Positions 50,563 to 59,141 of a stretch of 64,000 nucleotides of DNA are shown piece after piece (the first letter of the stretch is position 1; each line of letters opens with the position of its first letter). The DNA is from Lutibacter sp. (GTDB lineage Bacteria; Bacteroidota; Bacteroidia; Flavobacteriales; Flavobacteriaceae): NCBI GenBank assembly GCA_030683995.1, contig JAUXPH010000015.1, positions 186,001-250,000 on the forward strand, given 5' to 3'. A program made the position numbers and the translations under genes. The notes below the pieces were generated by a model. It did no database searches, had not been told where the DNA came from, and was given only the letters and a program-made list of their open reading frames with translations.

Positions 50563-50722
50563 CACCCAGACCGCCGAGATGTATCGTTAAAATATTGGCT
50601 TTTTAAGTCGGCTCTTTGGGTTGCTCCATCGGCCAACGCTAAAAATTTCAATATTTTACAACGAAAAACCTCATATGACGGTTCTTCTTTGCTATGGGTT
50701 TAAATTATGTATGGACGTACAA
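50563..50722. repeat. R5 repeat
   Basis: cacccagaccgccgagatgtatcgttaaaatattggc...atgtatggacgtac. Confidence 0.85.
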
Positions 50723-50753
50723 CGTGAACTTTGAGCTTTCACCTTTAAGCTTC

Positions 50754-51058
50754 TAACTTTTTCTAAACGACCCAAACGTTTTCAACATACCCTCTTTTGC
50801 GGCAACGGGAAAAGGTTTGCCGATAGCTTGCTTTATTTTTGCATTGCTCACCACATAACTTTCAGTTAGTTTTTGCAGGCGTTCGGTGTTTAATGGCAAG
50901 TGCAACTTATCCCCCAATTTTGCCATATGGCTAATGAACTCTTTTGAAAGATTAAGAATTCTCGCTTGCTTGTTTTGAGAAGCAGCAATTAATTGTATCA
51001 ATTCGATGGTTGAAAGCGGTGTGTCATCTGCCACATTGTAGATGCCTGACGGAATGTT
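50754..51058 (-). pseudogene. 3' fragment of an SDR/epimerase gene (duplicate of the end of 51732-52652)
   Basis: NIPSGIYNVADDTPLSTIELIQLIAASQNKQARILNLSKEFISHMAKLGDKLHLPLNTERLQKLTESYVVSNAKIKQAIGKPFPVAAKEGMLKTFGSFRKS. Confidence 0.92.
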
Positions 51059-51075
51059 TTGGATTTACTTAAAAA

Positions 51076-51339
51076 TTAATAGTGACCCTTGAGGGTTTCA
51101 ATTTCTATGGTATTATTTTCAATATTTACACTGTAAACAAGGCGATCAATTTTTGTTATTCTTCGTGACCAAGAACCCGACAATTCGTATTTTAAAGCTT
51201 CTGGCTTGCCTAAACCGGTATAGGGATGCACGATAATATCGGCCAGCAATGCCGCTATTTTTTTCTGCACTGCTTTATTTCCACTCTTTTTCCAGTAGTT
51301 TATATCCTCAAGTGCCTTTAAGGAGTATATTATTTCCAT
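51076..51339 (-). CDS. YoeB/Txe-like RelE-superfamily toxin
   Basis: MEIIYSLKALEDINYWKKSGNKAVQKKIAALLADI...GKPEALKYELSGSWSRRITKIDRLVYSV...ETLKGHY. Confidence 0.88.
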   Translation of the reverse strand: MEIIYSLKALEDINYWKKSGNKAVQKKIAALLADIIVHPYTGLGKPEALKYELSGSWSRRITKIDRLVYSVNIENNTIEIETLKGHY

Positions 51340-51536
51340 AAATCTTTGGTGGCAATTTTAACCCCTTTTCCCTTTTTTATTTCTTCTTTGGCTAAAAGTA
51401 CCCTTTCAACAAACGCTGGATTGTATGGCGCTTCTTTTTCAACTTCAAACTTGATTTTAAAGGCTTTAAACACCGACTTAATCGCTTTTAATTGTGCCTT
51501 ATCTTCTGGATATACCTTAATGTTAATTGCATCCAT
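51330..51536 (-). CDS. antitoxin of the YoeB-like pair
   Basis: MDAINIKVYPEDKAQLKAIKSVFKAFKIKFEVEKE...; overlaps toxin start. Confidence 0.75.
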   Translation of the reverse strand: MDAINIKVYPEDKAQLKAIKSVFKAFKIKFEVEKEAPYNPAFVERVLLAKEEIKKGKGVKIATKDLWK

Positions 51537-51687
51537 TTTGTCTTATTTTTTCACAAAGATATAAAATTCATCAATAATATTTCTTTATGGTTTTGTTAAT
51601 TGTTTCCCTTCAACTCCCCACAAGGTAAACTTTGAGCTTTAACTTCGGCTCCGCTCAGTTACCTATCTTTGAGCTTTTAATGCCAAC

Positions 51688-51775
51688 GCGCCGGCTGGCC
51701 CTATCGCTAAAAATGTTCACTGAACATTTTTTTAACGCTTTGTCCCCCCTTCGGGGGTTAGGGGGCCAAAAGACC
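51688..51775. repeat. R4 hairpin (core AAAATGTTC-ACT-GAACATTTT) joined to the 'cccccttcgggggttagggggcc' palindrome
   Basis: Direct reading; overlaps the 3' end of the SDR gene. Confidence 0.85.
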
Positions 51776-52652
51776 CAAACGTTTTTAGCAAACCGTCTTT
51801 TGCGTTTACGGGTAATGGTTTTCCCATTGCGGCAACAATTTTGTTGTTGCTTACCACATAGCTTTCGGTTAGTTTTTGCAGGCGTTCTGAGTTTAAAGGC
51901 AGGTGCAAATAATCCCCTAATTTTGCTAGCCTACTTATTAAACCTTTTGGAATATGGAATATTTTTGCTTGCTTGTTTTGTGATGCCGCAATTAGTTGGA
52001 TCAAATCGTTGGTTGAAAGCGGCGTATCATCTGCCACATTGTAAATGCCGGATGGAATGTTAGTTTGTATCAATAGTTCTTTGATCACAAAACACAGATT
52101 TTCTACGGATAAAAAGGATCGTTGGTTCTCAAAAGCTCCCAATGGCCAAGGAAATCCTTTGCTGACCAAACTGTACAACAAATTTAGATTGCCTTTATTC
52201 CCGGGACCGTGAATCATGCAGGGTCTAAGTATATAAACTCGTTTTCCAGATGGCAATTCTTTAGCTATAATATAATTCTCTGCCTGCTGTTTGGCAATAC
52301 CATAATGGGTTTTTGGGTTTGAAATTTCGTCTTCGCTCAATACTTCTTTTACTTCATCAGCTACAGCTTTAACTGTACTCATAAAAATAAAAACAGAGGC
52401 TTCTGACATTAAGAAAGAATCAAATATTTGTTTTGTTAATTCAAAATTGGCCTCATAATATTCTTGCGGATTGGAGACTTTTTTTAAATCGTGCGCTTTC
52501 CCTGCCGAATGAATAATAACATCCATTTTCAATTCAAAGATTTGATTCGGAATATAGCGAACGCTAATAGGTTCAATCTCGTGAGATAACCTCAAATAAT
52601 CTTGCAGATTTACACCAACAAATCCAGAAGCTCCTGTTATTGCTATTTTCAA
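51732..52652 (-). CDS. NAD-dependent epimerase/dehydratase (SDR; WbpV-like UDP-QuiNAc 4-ketoreductase is a possible role)
   Basis: MKIAITGASGFVGVNLQDYLRLS; STVKAVAD..., YGIAKQQAE motif; neighbours an initiating sugar transferase. Confidence 0.85.
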   Translation of the reverse strand: MKIAITGASGFVGVNLQDYLRLSHEIEPISVRYIPNQIFELKMDVIIHSAGKAHDLKKVSNPQEYYEANFELTKQIFDSFLMSEASVFIFMSTVKAVADEVKEVLSEDEISNPKTHYGIAKQQAENYIIAKELPSGKRVYILRPCMIHGPGNKGNLNLLYSLVSKGFPWPLGAFENQRSFLSVENLCFVIKELLIQTNIPSGIYNVADDTPLSTNDLIQLIAASQNKQAKIFHIPKGLISRLAKLGDYLHLPLNSERLQKLTESYVVSNNKIVAAMGKPLPVNAKDGLLKTFGSFGPLTPEGGTKR

Positions 52653-52654
52653 TA

Positions 52655-53860
52655 TTATTTCTTTAGGATGAATTCTAAATTATCAATACACTTTTCCAAA
52701 GTAAAATTATCTTCATAAAAGTTAAGCCCATTGTTGCCTAAATTGATTCTTTCTTCAGTACTCATATCGTACATTTCAAGAATAATCTTAGATAGGCCAA
52801 TAGAATCGCCTGCATTAACCGACAATCCACATTTAGCTTCATTTATAATCGCTGCACCCTCTCCATTTAACATCCCCAAAATTGGTTTTTTAGTACATAA
52901 GTAGGCTTGTAGTTTAGCCGGCACTGTTAAATTAAAAATTATTTCATCTTTTAATGAAACTAAAAGTACATCAGCTTGGTTAAAAAATGTTTTCATCGCA
53001 TCAATCGGAAACCTACCTAAAAAATGAACTGTCTTATTCAAATCATTTTTAAGCACAAAATCTTCAAGTTTTCCTTTACTTCTTCCATCTCCTATAAAAA
53101 CAAAATGTATATCAATCTTATCTTTAAGAATTAAAGCCGTCCTTATTATTGAATCAACATCCTGTGCTGCTCCAATATTTCCAGCAAATATAATTTTGAA
53201 GCCTTCCGGTAAATTAGGAACAGGATAATCTGCATTTCCTTTTAAAATTGAATCCTCAGCCCAGTTTGGAAAATAAATCAGCTTGTTTATATAATTCCCT
53301 TTAGCTAAAATGGACTCTTTAAATCCTTTGGAACTCATTAAAATTTTATCCGAATTATTATAAATATATTTTACCATTTTTGTAAATAGCGACAAAACAT
53401 ATTTATTGTTTATCCCGCCTGCAGATGTTAAGCTTTCAGGCCATAAATCCAACACCCAAAAATGAAGAGGAATCCTTTGAATCTTTTTAACGATAATTGC
53501 AGGAAATCCTTGTGTTATCGGAGAAGGCTCATGTACTAAAACAATATCAAATTTCTTCTGAAAGGCCAAAATCAAAGCTCTAAAAGAAGCAAAAAAAGCC
53601 CAGCTGAAGTAATTTAAAAAAAGCCTAATTCCACCACCTTTTCCTCTAGGAACTAACCAAGTCCTAATCACATTAACACCTTGATAATTTTCTTTGGTTT
53701 TTTTAAAAAATCCATAATTTTCATAGATTTTCCCTTCAGGATAATTAGGCAATCCTGTTAGTACAGTGACTTGATGTCCTCTTTTTGTCAATTCAAGCGC
53801 AATATCATTACTTTTAAAATTCTCAGGGTAAAAATATTGGGTTACAAGAAGGATTTTCAT
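52655..53860 (-). CDS. glycosyltransferase family 4 (WbuB-like)
   Basis: KILLVTQYFYPENFKSNDIALELTKRGHQVTVLTGLPNYPEGKIYENYG; directly after the FnlC-like gene. Confidence 0.9.
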   Translation of the reverse strand: MKILLVTQYFYPENFKSNDIALELTKRGHQVTVLTGLPNYPEGKIYENYGFFKKTKENYQGVNVIRTWLVPRGKGGGIRLFLNYFSWAFFASFRALILAFQKKFDIVLVHEPSPITQGFPAIIVKKIQRIPLHFWVLDLWPESLTSAGGINNKYVLSLFTKMVKYIYNNSDKILMSSKGFKESILAKGNYINKLIYFPNWAEDSILKGNADYPVPNLPEGFKIIFAGNIGAAQDVDSIIRTALILKDKIDIHFVFIGDGRSKGKLEDFVLKNDLNKTVHFLGRFPIDAMKTFFNQADVLLVSLKDEIIFNLTVPAKLQAYLCTKKPILGMLNGEGAAIINEAKCGLSVNAGDSIGLSKIILEMYDMSTEERINLGNNGLNFYEDNFTLEKCIDNLEFILKK

Positions 53861-53864
53861 TCAA

Positions 53865-55028
53865 TTAATTTATTTCACTCCAAACCACACGTTTCACATA
53901 ATCGGTATAACTCAAAATAATGCGAACCACCTTATCACTTACATTTGGCATAGAATAATCGGCTACCAAACGTAACGTTCTTTCTTCACCCCTTTTTTGT
54001 GTATTCAGCATTTCCAAAGCCTGCATAATACGTTCCGGGTTTAACCCCACCATCATTACGGATGCCTCTTCCATCGCTTCAGGGCGCTCGTGGGCTTCAC
54101 GAATATTTAATGCCGGAAAATTCATAATCGAAGATTCTTCAGAGATGGTACCGCTATCAGACAGCACCACTTTTGCATTTTTTTGCAAATGATTGTAGTC
54201 GTGAAAACCCAAAGGTTTCATTAATTGAATCAAGGAATTAAATTTAACGCCTGTTTCATTGATTTTATTTCTTGTGCGTGGATGTGTTGAAACAATAATT
54301 GGCAACTTATACGTTTCCGCAATGGCATTCAAACTTTCGACCAGCTTTATAAAATTATTGGAATTGATGTTTTCTTCCCGATGCGCTGATACCACAAAAT
54401 AATTTTCCTTTTGTAATCCCAATGTCGCCAACACCTTTGAATCGTCGATTTGTTTGCTGTACGCAGCCACCACTTCGTAAATGGGTGAGCCCGTTTTTAT
54501 GATTCTGTCGGCCTGCAAGCCTTCCCGCAACAAATATTCCCGGGCAATATCGCTGTAGGTCATGTTAATGTCGCTAATGTGATCCACTATTTTTCTGTTG
54601 GTTTCTTCAGGCACTCGCTGATCAAAACAACGGTTTCCTGCTTCCATATGAAAAATAGGGATTTTTCTTTTCTTGGCCGCAATGGCACACAAACAAGAAT
54701 TGGTATCGCCCAATACCAAGAAGGCATCTGGATTTACGGATTCCAATACGGGATCAATATTTATGAGTATTTGGCCTGCAGTTGTAGTGGCATTGTCTCC
54801 AGCGGCATTCAAAAAATAGTCAGGTTTTCTCAGCCCTAAATCTTTGAAGAATACTTCGTTTAACTCGTAGTCGTAATTTTGACCTGTATGCACTAAAATG
54901 TGTTCTATACTTTCGGTTGCGTCTAATTTTAAAATCACTCTGGAAAGGCGGATGATTTCCGGGCGGGTTCCAACTACGGTCAGGACTTTTAGTTTTTTCA
55001 TATTTTGTAATTTTATCGCTGGTATCAC
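53865..55028 (-). CDS. fnlC: UDP-GlcNAc 2-epimerase family, FnlC/CapG/WbjD-like (start probably MKKLKVLTVVG)
   Basis: KVLTVVGTRPEIIRLSRVI, EAGNRCFDQRVPEETNRKIVDHISD; context of FnlA and FnlB. Confidence 0.88.
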   Translation of the reverse strand: MIPAIKLQNMKKLKVLTVVGTRPEIIRLSRVILKLDATESIEHILVHTGQNYDYELNEVFFKDLGLRKPDYFLNAAGDNATTTAGQILINIDPVLESVNPDAFLVLGDTNSCLCAIAAKKRKIPIFHMEAGNRCFDQRVPEETNRKIVDHISDINMTYSDIAREYLLREGLQADRIIKTGSPIYEVVAAYSKQIDDSKVLATLGLQKENYFVVSAHREENINSNNFIKLVESLNAIAETYKLPIIVSTHPRTRNKINETGVKFNSLIQLMKPLGFHDYNHLQKNAKVVLSDSGTISEESSIMNFPALNIREAHERPEAMEEASVMMVGLNPERIMQALEMLNTQKRGEERTLRLVADYSMPNVSDKVVRIILSYTDYVKRVVWSEIN

Positions 55029-55029
55029 C

Positions 55030-55165
55030 TATTATTTCTCGCAGATATACGCAGATTTTTTTTTCGCAGATTTGCGCTGATTTTGTTTTTATTTATTTAA
55101 TAAAATTTGCGGTAATCTGCATTTTTATCTGCGGCTATCTGCGTGAAAATTTTTTCTTATGTTTT
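55030..55165. repeat. 'ctcgcagatttacgctgatttt ... aatctgcgtttttatctgcggctatctgcgtgaaa' repeat
   Basis: Related blocks at 55590-55800, 56940-57345, 57795-58065. Confidence 0.85.
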
Positions 55166-55182
55166 ATTTCTCGCAAATTTAC

Positions 55183-55560
55183 TTAAAGATTATTCACAAT
55201 TCGTTTAATGGACTCATCAATTTTTGATGTATTGAAATTGATTAATAATCCTAATTTTTTATTTGATAACTTTAAATAAGTGACTACTTGTTTGTAATGA
55301 ACATCCGTTAAATTTTCTACTGACTTAACTTCGATAATCACTTTGTCATTCACCATCAGGTCAATTCTATATCCAATATCTAATTTTATGGTTTCATATT
55401 GAAAAGGCAATCCCAATTGGCAAATTACGTTTAAATTTTCTTGTCTCAATTCATACGCTAAAGCTGCTTCATAAGCCGATTCTAATAATCCTGGACCTAA
55501 GGCGTTGTATACTTTAAATATGCAGCCTCTTATGATATAAGATATTTCGTTTTCAGACAT
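55183..55560 (-). CDS. GxxExxY protein
   Basis: IIRGCIFKVYNALGPGLLESAYEAALAYELRQENL...IEVKSVENLTDVHYKQVVTYLKLSNKKLGLLINFN. Confidence 0.92.
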   Translation of the reverse strand: MSENEISYIIRGCIFKVYNALGPGLLESAYEAALAYELRQENLNVICQLGLPFQYETIKLDIGYRIDLMVNDKVIIEVKSVENLTDVHYKQVVTYLKLSNKKLGLLINFNTSKIDESIKRIVNNL

Positions 55561-55589
55561 ACTTAAATTAATTTTTGTTTTCAGCTATT

Positions 55590-55800
55590 TTTTATTTCTC
55601 GCAGATTTTCGCGGATTTTGTTTTTATTTATTTAATAAATTTGCGTTTATCTGCGCTTTTTATCTGCGGCCATCTGCGTGAAATTTTTTACACTTCCTGA
55701 AAATTGATTGTTGTTTCTCAGATATTTATTTGTCTCTCGCTGATTTACGCTGATTTTTATCGCAGATCTTCGCTGATTTTGTTTCTCGCTGATTTACATG
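55590..55800. repeat. cgcagat/ctgcg repeat block
   Basis: tttctcgcagattttcgcggatttt...tatctgcggccatctgcgtgaaa. Confidence 0.85.
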
Positions 55801-55807
55801 AAATTTT

Positions 55808-56926
55808 TTATACTTCCTCAAAATAGGTATCCGCATCATTGGGATCATAAAACTCGTTGATCCAGAAATTGGTGTATAAAATGTCATCGCCTATATTTTT
55901 GATATTGTGTGTGTACCAAATTGGCATATCCACATAAGCCGGTTCATTGCCGTCCAAATAGAAATCCAATACTTCCTTGGTTCCTATGCGGCGTAATTGG
56001 ATTAACGCTTTTCCTTTGATGACCGCAAAGCGTTCAATTTTACGGGTATGATAATGATTTCCCCTAGTGATTCCTGGCACTGTGGTTGAAAAAGACACTT
56101 GTCCGCCAACGCCCAATCGGATCACCTCCACAAAGGAACCTCTAGGATCGGTATGCTGGGTGAATTTTACCGGAAAATGATTGGCAATGTCCATATAACA
56201 ACGGAATGTATTGAATAAATTTAATTCGAACGTGTTGTTGATTGCAGGAATTTCTCCCTTGTCCTGATATTGTGTTTTATAGTTTTCCAGCAAGGAAAGC
56301 ATGGCTGATACTTTCGAAACCGACGTATGTGGCACCAAAACTTCCTCTTTGCTTTCAGCACATTTTATTTCATTGATAATTTCACCCACCAGTTCACCCA
56401 CATAAATCAACTTTACCTCACTGTCAACCTCAATTTTTGGTATTTCATTGTGGTATAACTTATGGCAAAATGTAGCGACCACTGAATTATAATTCGGTTG
56501 TCCGAAGGGCCCAAATACATTTGGAATAATCATTCCCGTAAATTTTCCTCCTGATTTTTTTGCCCAATCTACCATCAATTCCCGGCCTTCTTTTTTGGAT
56601 TTGCCATACAGATTGTCTTTTTCTTCCTGTGTAGAGGATGAAAATAAGACGTGGGCTTTGCTATTTGTTTTGTTGAGGGCGCTGATTAATTTTTGAACCA
56701 ATCCGATGTTCGTGTCATAAATCACTTGTGGTTCATTATGGCGATTCATCGCGGCCAAATGCACAATTACATCGCATTGCGACACAAATTCATTTAATTT
56801 GTTTTCATCCTCAAAAAAACTTCTTTGAAAATCAATACGCTCAAATTCTTCGGGATGCAAGCCCACGGTGTTATATAAATGGGTGCCGACAAATCCGGCC
56901 TGGCCGGTTATTCCTATTTTTAACAT
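55808..56926 (-). CDS. fnlB: UDP-2-acetamido-2,6-dideoxy-hexulose epimerase/reductase, FnlB/CapF/WbjC-like
   Basis: N-terminal SDR (KIGITGQAGFVGTHLYNTV) plus C-terminal cupin (KFTQHTDPRGSFVEVIRLGVGGQVSFSTTVPGITRGNHYHTRKIERF). Confidence 0.92.
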   Translation of the reverse strand: MLKIGITGQAGFVGTHLYNTVGLHPEEFERIDFQRSFFEDENKLNEFVSQCDVIVHLAAMNRHNEPQVIYDTNIGLVQKLISALNKTNSKAHVLFSSSTQEEKDNLYGKSKKEGRELMVDWAKKSGGKFTGMIIPNVFGPFGQPNYNSVVATFCHKLYHNEIPKIEVDSEVKLIYVGELVGEIINEIKCAESKEEVLVPHTSVSKVSAMLSLLENYKTQYQDKGEIPAINNTFELNLFNTFRCYMDIANHFPVKFTQHTDPRGSFVEVIRLGVGGQVSFSTTVPGITRGNHYHTRKIERFAVIKGKALIQLRRIGTKEVLDFYLDGNEPAYVDMPIWYTHNIKNIGDDILYTNFWINEFYDPNDADTYFEEV

Positions 56927-56939
56927 TGTGATTGGTTTT

Positions 56940-57345
56940 TTATTTCTCGCGGACCTGGCTGCCGGCAGACAGGTTTACGCGGATTTTTTGTTTCTCGCTG
57001 ATTTTCGCAGATTTCTTTCGCAGATCTACGCGGATTTTGTTTTTAACTGTTTAATAAAATCTGGATAATCTGCGTTTTTTTATCTGCGTTCATCTGCGTG
57101 TAACTTTTAATTCTATATTTCCAGAAATTGATTCTTGTTTCTCAGATATTTTGCTTTATTTCTCGCGGATTTTCGCAGATTTCTTTCGCAGATCTACGCG
57201 GATTTTGTTTTTAACTATATAATAAAATTTGCGATAATCTGCGTTTTTTTATCTGCGCTCATCTGCGTGAAACTTTTATCTTATGTTTTATTTCTCGCAG
57301 ATCTACGCTGATTTTTTCCGCAGATCTACGCTGATTTTTTTTATC
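56940..57345. repeat. cgcagat/ctgcg repeat block (two tandem units)
   Basis: Direct reading. Confidence 0.85.
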
Positions 57346-57346
57346 T

Positions 57347-57757
57347 TTAAATAAAATAATCCGCTTCATATCGGTATTCATCTTTTATTTCACCTAACAA
57401 ATGATCAGCCATTACCAATAATTTTGAGCCTTCTTCCAGTGATTGAATACCGGAAACATAGCCTTTGGGCACATGCAGCACATCTAATTTTTTGGTATTG
57501 ACTGTAAAAGTAAGCATTTCTAAATTTTTAGCAGGATTTTCCCAATTGTCAATTTTTATTAATCTAATTTTAAATGACCCATTTATCGCGGAAAACCATC
57601 GCTGCTCTATTTTATGTCCTTGCCAAGCCCTGATAAAATCTCCATTATTTTCAATTACATAAATTCTTTTGATGGCCGAAGCGTCAAAATCGTTGTTATA
57701 AAATACTGTTCCTCTTGCATCGGTATGGCTGTTTCCGGTGATTATTTTTGGAATCAT
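57347..57757 (-). CDS. WxcM-like / RmlC-type cupin protein
   Basis: SHTDARGTVFYNNDFDASAIKRIYVIENNGDFIRAWQGHKIEQRWFSAINGSFKIRLIKID. Confidence 0.85.
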   Translation of the reverse strand: MIPKIITGNSHTDARGTVFYNNDFDASAIKRIYVIENNGDFIRAWQGHKIEQRWFSAINGSFKIRLIKIDNWENPAKNLEMLTFTVNTKKLDVLHVPKGYVSGIQSLEEGSKLLVMADHLLGEIKDEYRYEADYFI

Positions 57758-57794
57758 CTTTTTTGTGATTTGTGACTGGTTATTTTTAGGATAA

Positions 57795-58065
57795 TTGTAT
57801 TATTTCTCGCTGATATACGCTGATTTCTTTCGCAAATCTACGCGGATTTTATTTTTAGCAATTTAATAAAATCTGCAGAATCGGCGTTCTTTTAATCTGC
57901 GCTCATCTGCGTGAAATATTGATTGTTGATGATTGGTGAATTATTTTTTTCAGGATGATTGTACTTTTTCTCGCTGATTTTCGCAGATCTTTCTTTTCGC
58001 AGATTTACGCTGATTTTGTTTCGCTGATTCTCGCGGATTTTTATTTGTTACTGATTCATGAAATT
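57795..58065. repeat. cgcagat/ctgcg repeat block
   Basis: Direct reading. Confidence 0.8.
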
Positions 58066-58104
58066 TGCGTGAAACATGCGTTACTAAACACTAGTAGCAA
58101 ATTA

Positions 58105-59139
58105 CTATCCCGGCAATTGTGCCACATCTTCCCCAAAAACTTCTTTACGAATCAATGGCAATTTCACCAATAAGGCTTTGGTGCCTTCCACGCCTAAACG
58201 TTCTGTATTGTGTGAATGGTAATCTTCTATGACTGAAACGTCCTCAATCCCTTCAGAAAAATAACGGGCATAATTTAAATCCCGATTGTCGGCCGGCACC
58301 CGGTAAAATTCCCCCATATCTTCGGCTTTCACCATTTCTTCACGGGTGCATAAAGTTTCATACAATTTTTCACCGTGACGCGTTCCAATAATTTTTACTT
58401 CATTTTTGGCATTACAGATTTCTTTTAGCGCCTGCGCCAAATCGCCTATGGTACCTGCCGGTGCTTTATTGACAAACAAATCACCCGGATTTCCGTGTTC
58501 AAATGCAAACAATACCAGCTCAACAGCTTCTTCCAAAGACATTAAGAAACGTGTCATATTTGGATCGGTAATGGTAATGGGTTTTCCTTCTTGTATTTGT
58601 TTTAAAAACAATGGAATCACAGAGCCCCGAGAGCCCATCACGTTTCCGTAACGCGTTAAACAAACGGTGGTATCCATGGTATTTCTAGACGCCGCAATGG
58701 CCACTTTTTCCATCAATGCTTTGGAGATTCCCATTGCGTTGATTGGATAAGCCGCTTTATCGGTGCTTAAACAAATTACTTTTTTCACTTTGTTAGCTGA
58801 TGCCGCATCTATGACATTTTGGGTTCCAAACACATTTGTTTTTGCGGCTTCCAACGGAAAAAACTCGCAAGAAGGCACTTGTTTTAAGGCGGCCGCATGG
58901 AAAACATAATCCACACCGCGTATGGCTTTTTCTATACTCGTGTAATCACGCACATCACCAATATAAAATTTGAGTTTCTCATTTTTTAACTGGTTACGCA
59001 TGTCATCCTGTTTTTTCTCGTCACGAGAAAAAATGCGAATTTCTTTAAAATGGTCTGTATGTAAGAAACGGTTTAATACGGCGTTCCCAAAGGAACCTGT
59101 GCCTCCTGTGATGAGGAGGGTTTTGTTTTGTATTTTCAT
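58105..59139 (-). CDS. fnlA: UDP-GlcNAc 4,6-dehydratase/5-epimerase, FnlA/CapE/WbjB-like
   Basis: KTLLITGGTGSFGNAVLNRFL, DYVFHAAALKQVPSCEFFPLEAAKTNVFGTQN, CLSTDKAAYPINAMGISKALME. Confidence 0.93.
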   Translation of the reverse strand: MKIQNKTLLITGGTGSFGNAVLNRFLHTDHFKEIRIFSRDEKKQDDMRNQLKNEKLKFYIGDVRDYTSIEKAIRGVDYVFHAAALKQVPSCEFFPLEAAKTNVFGTQNVIDAASANKVKKVICLSTDKAAYPINAMGISKALMEKVAIAASRNTMDTTVCLTRYGNVMGSRGSVIPLFLKQIQEGKPITITDPNMTRFLMSLEEAVELVLFAFEHGNPGDLFVNKAPAGTIGDLAQALKEICNAKNEVKIIGTRHGEKLYETLCTREEMVKAEDMGEFYRVPADNRDLNYARYFSEGIEDVSVIEDYHSHNTERLGVEGTKALLVKLPLIRKEVFGEDVAQLPG

Positions 59140-59141
59140 TA

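Noticed and set aside
50500-50703. 67-aa ORF (MRRLALSLKMSTGHFF...) and the similar start of the 51632-52063 ORF
   Set aside because: Translation of R4/R5 repeats, not protein genes; shared N-terminal sequence comes from the repeat.
55030-58065. Possible CRISPR or satellite from repeated cgcagat/ctgcg
   Set aside because: Irregular spacing, no unique spacers of constant length, no cas genes; a dispersed intergenic repeat.
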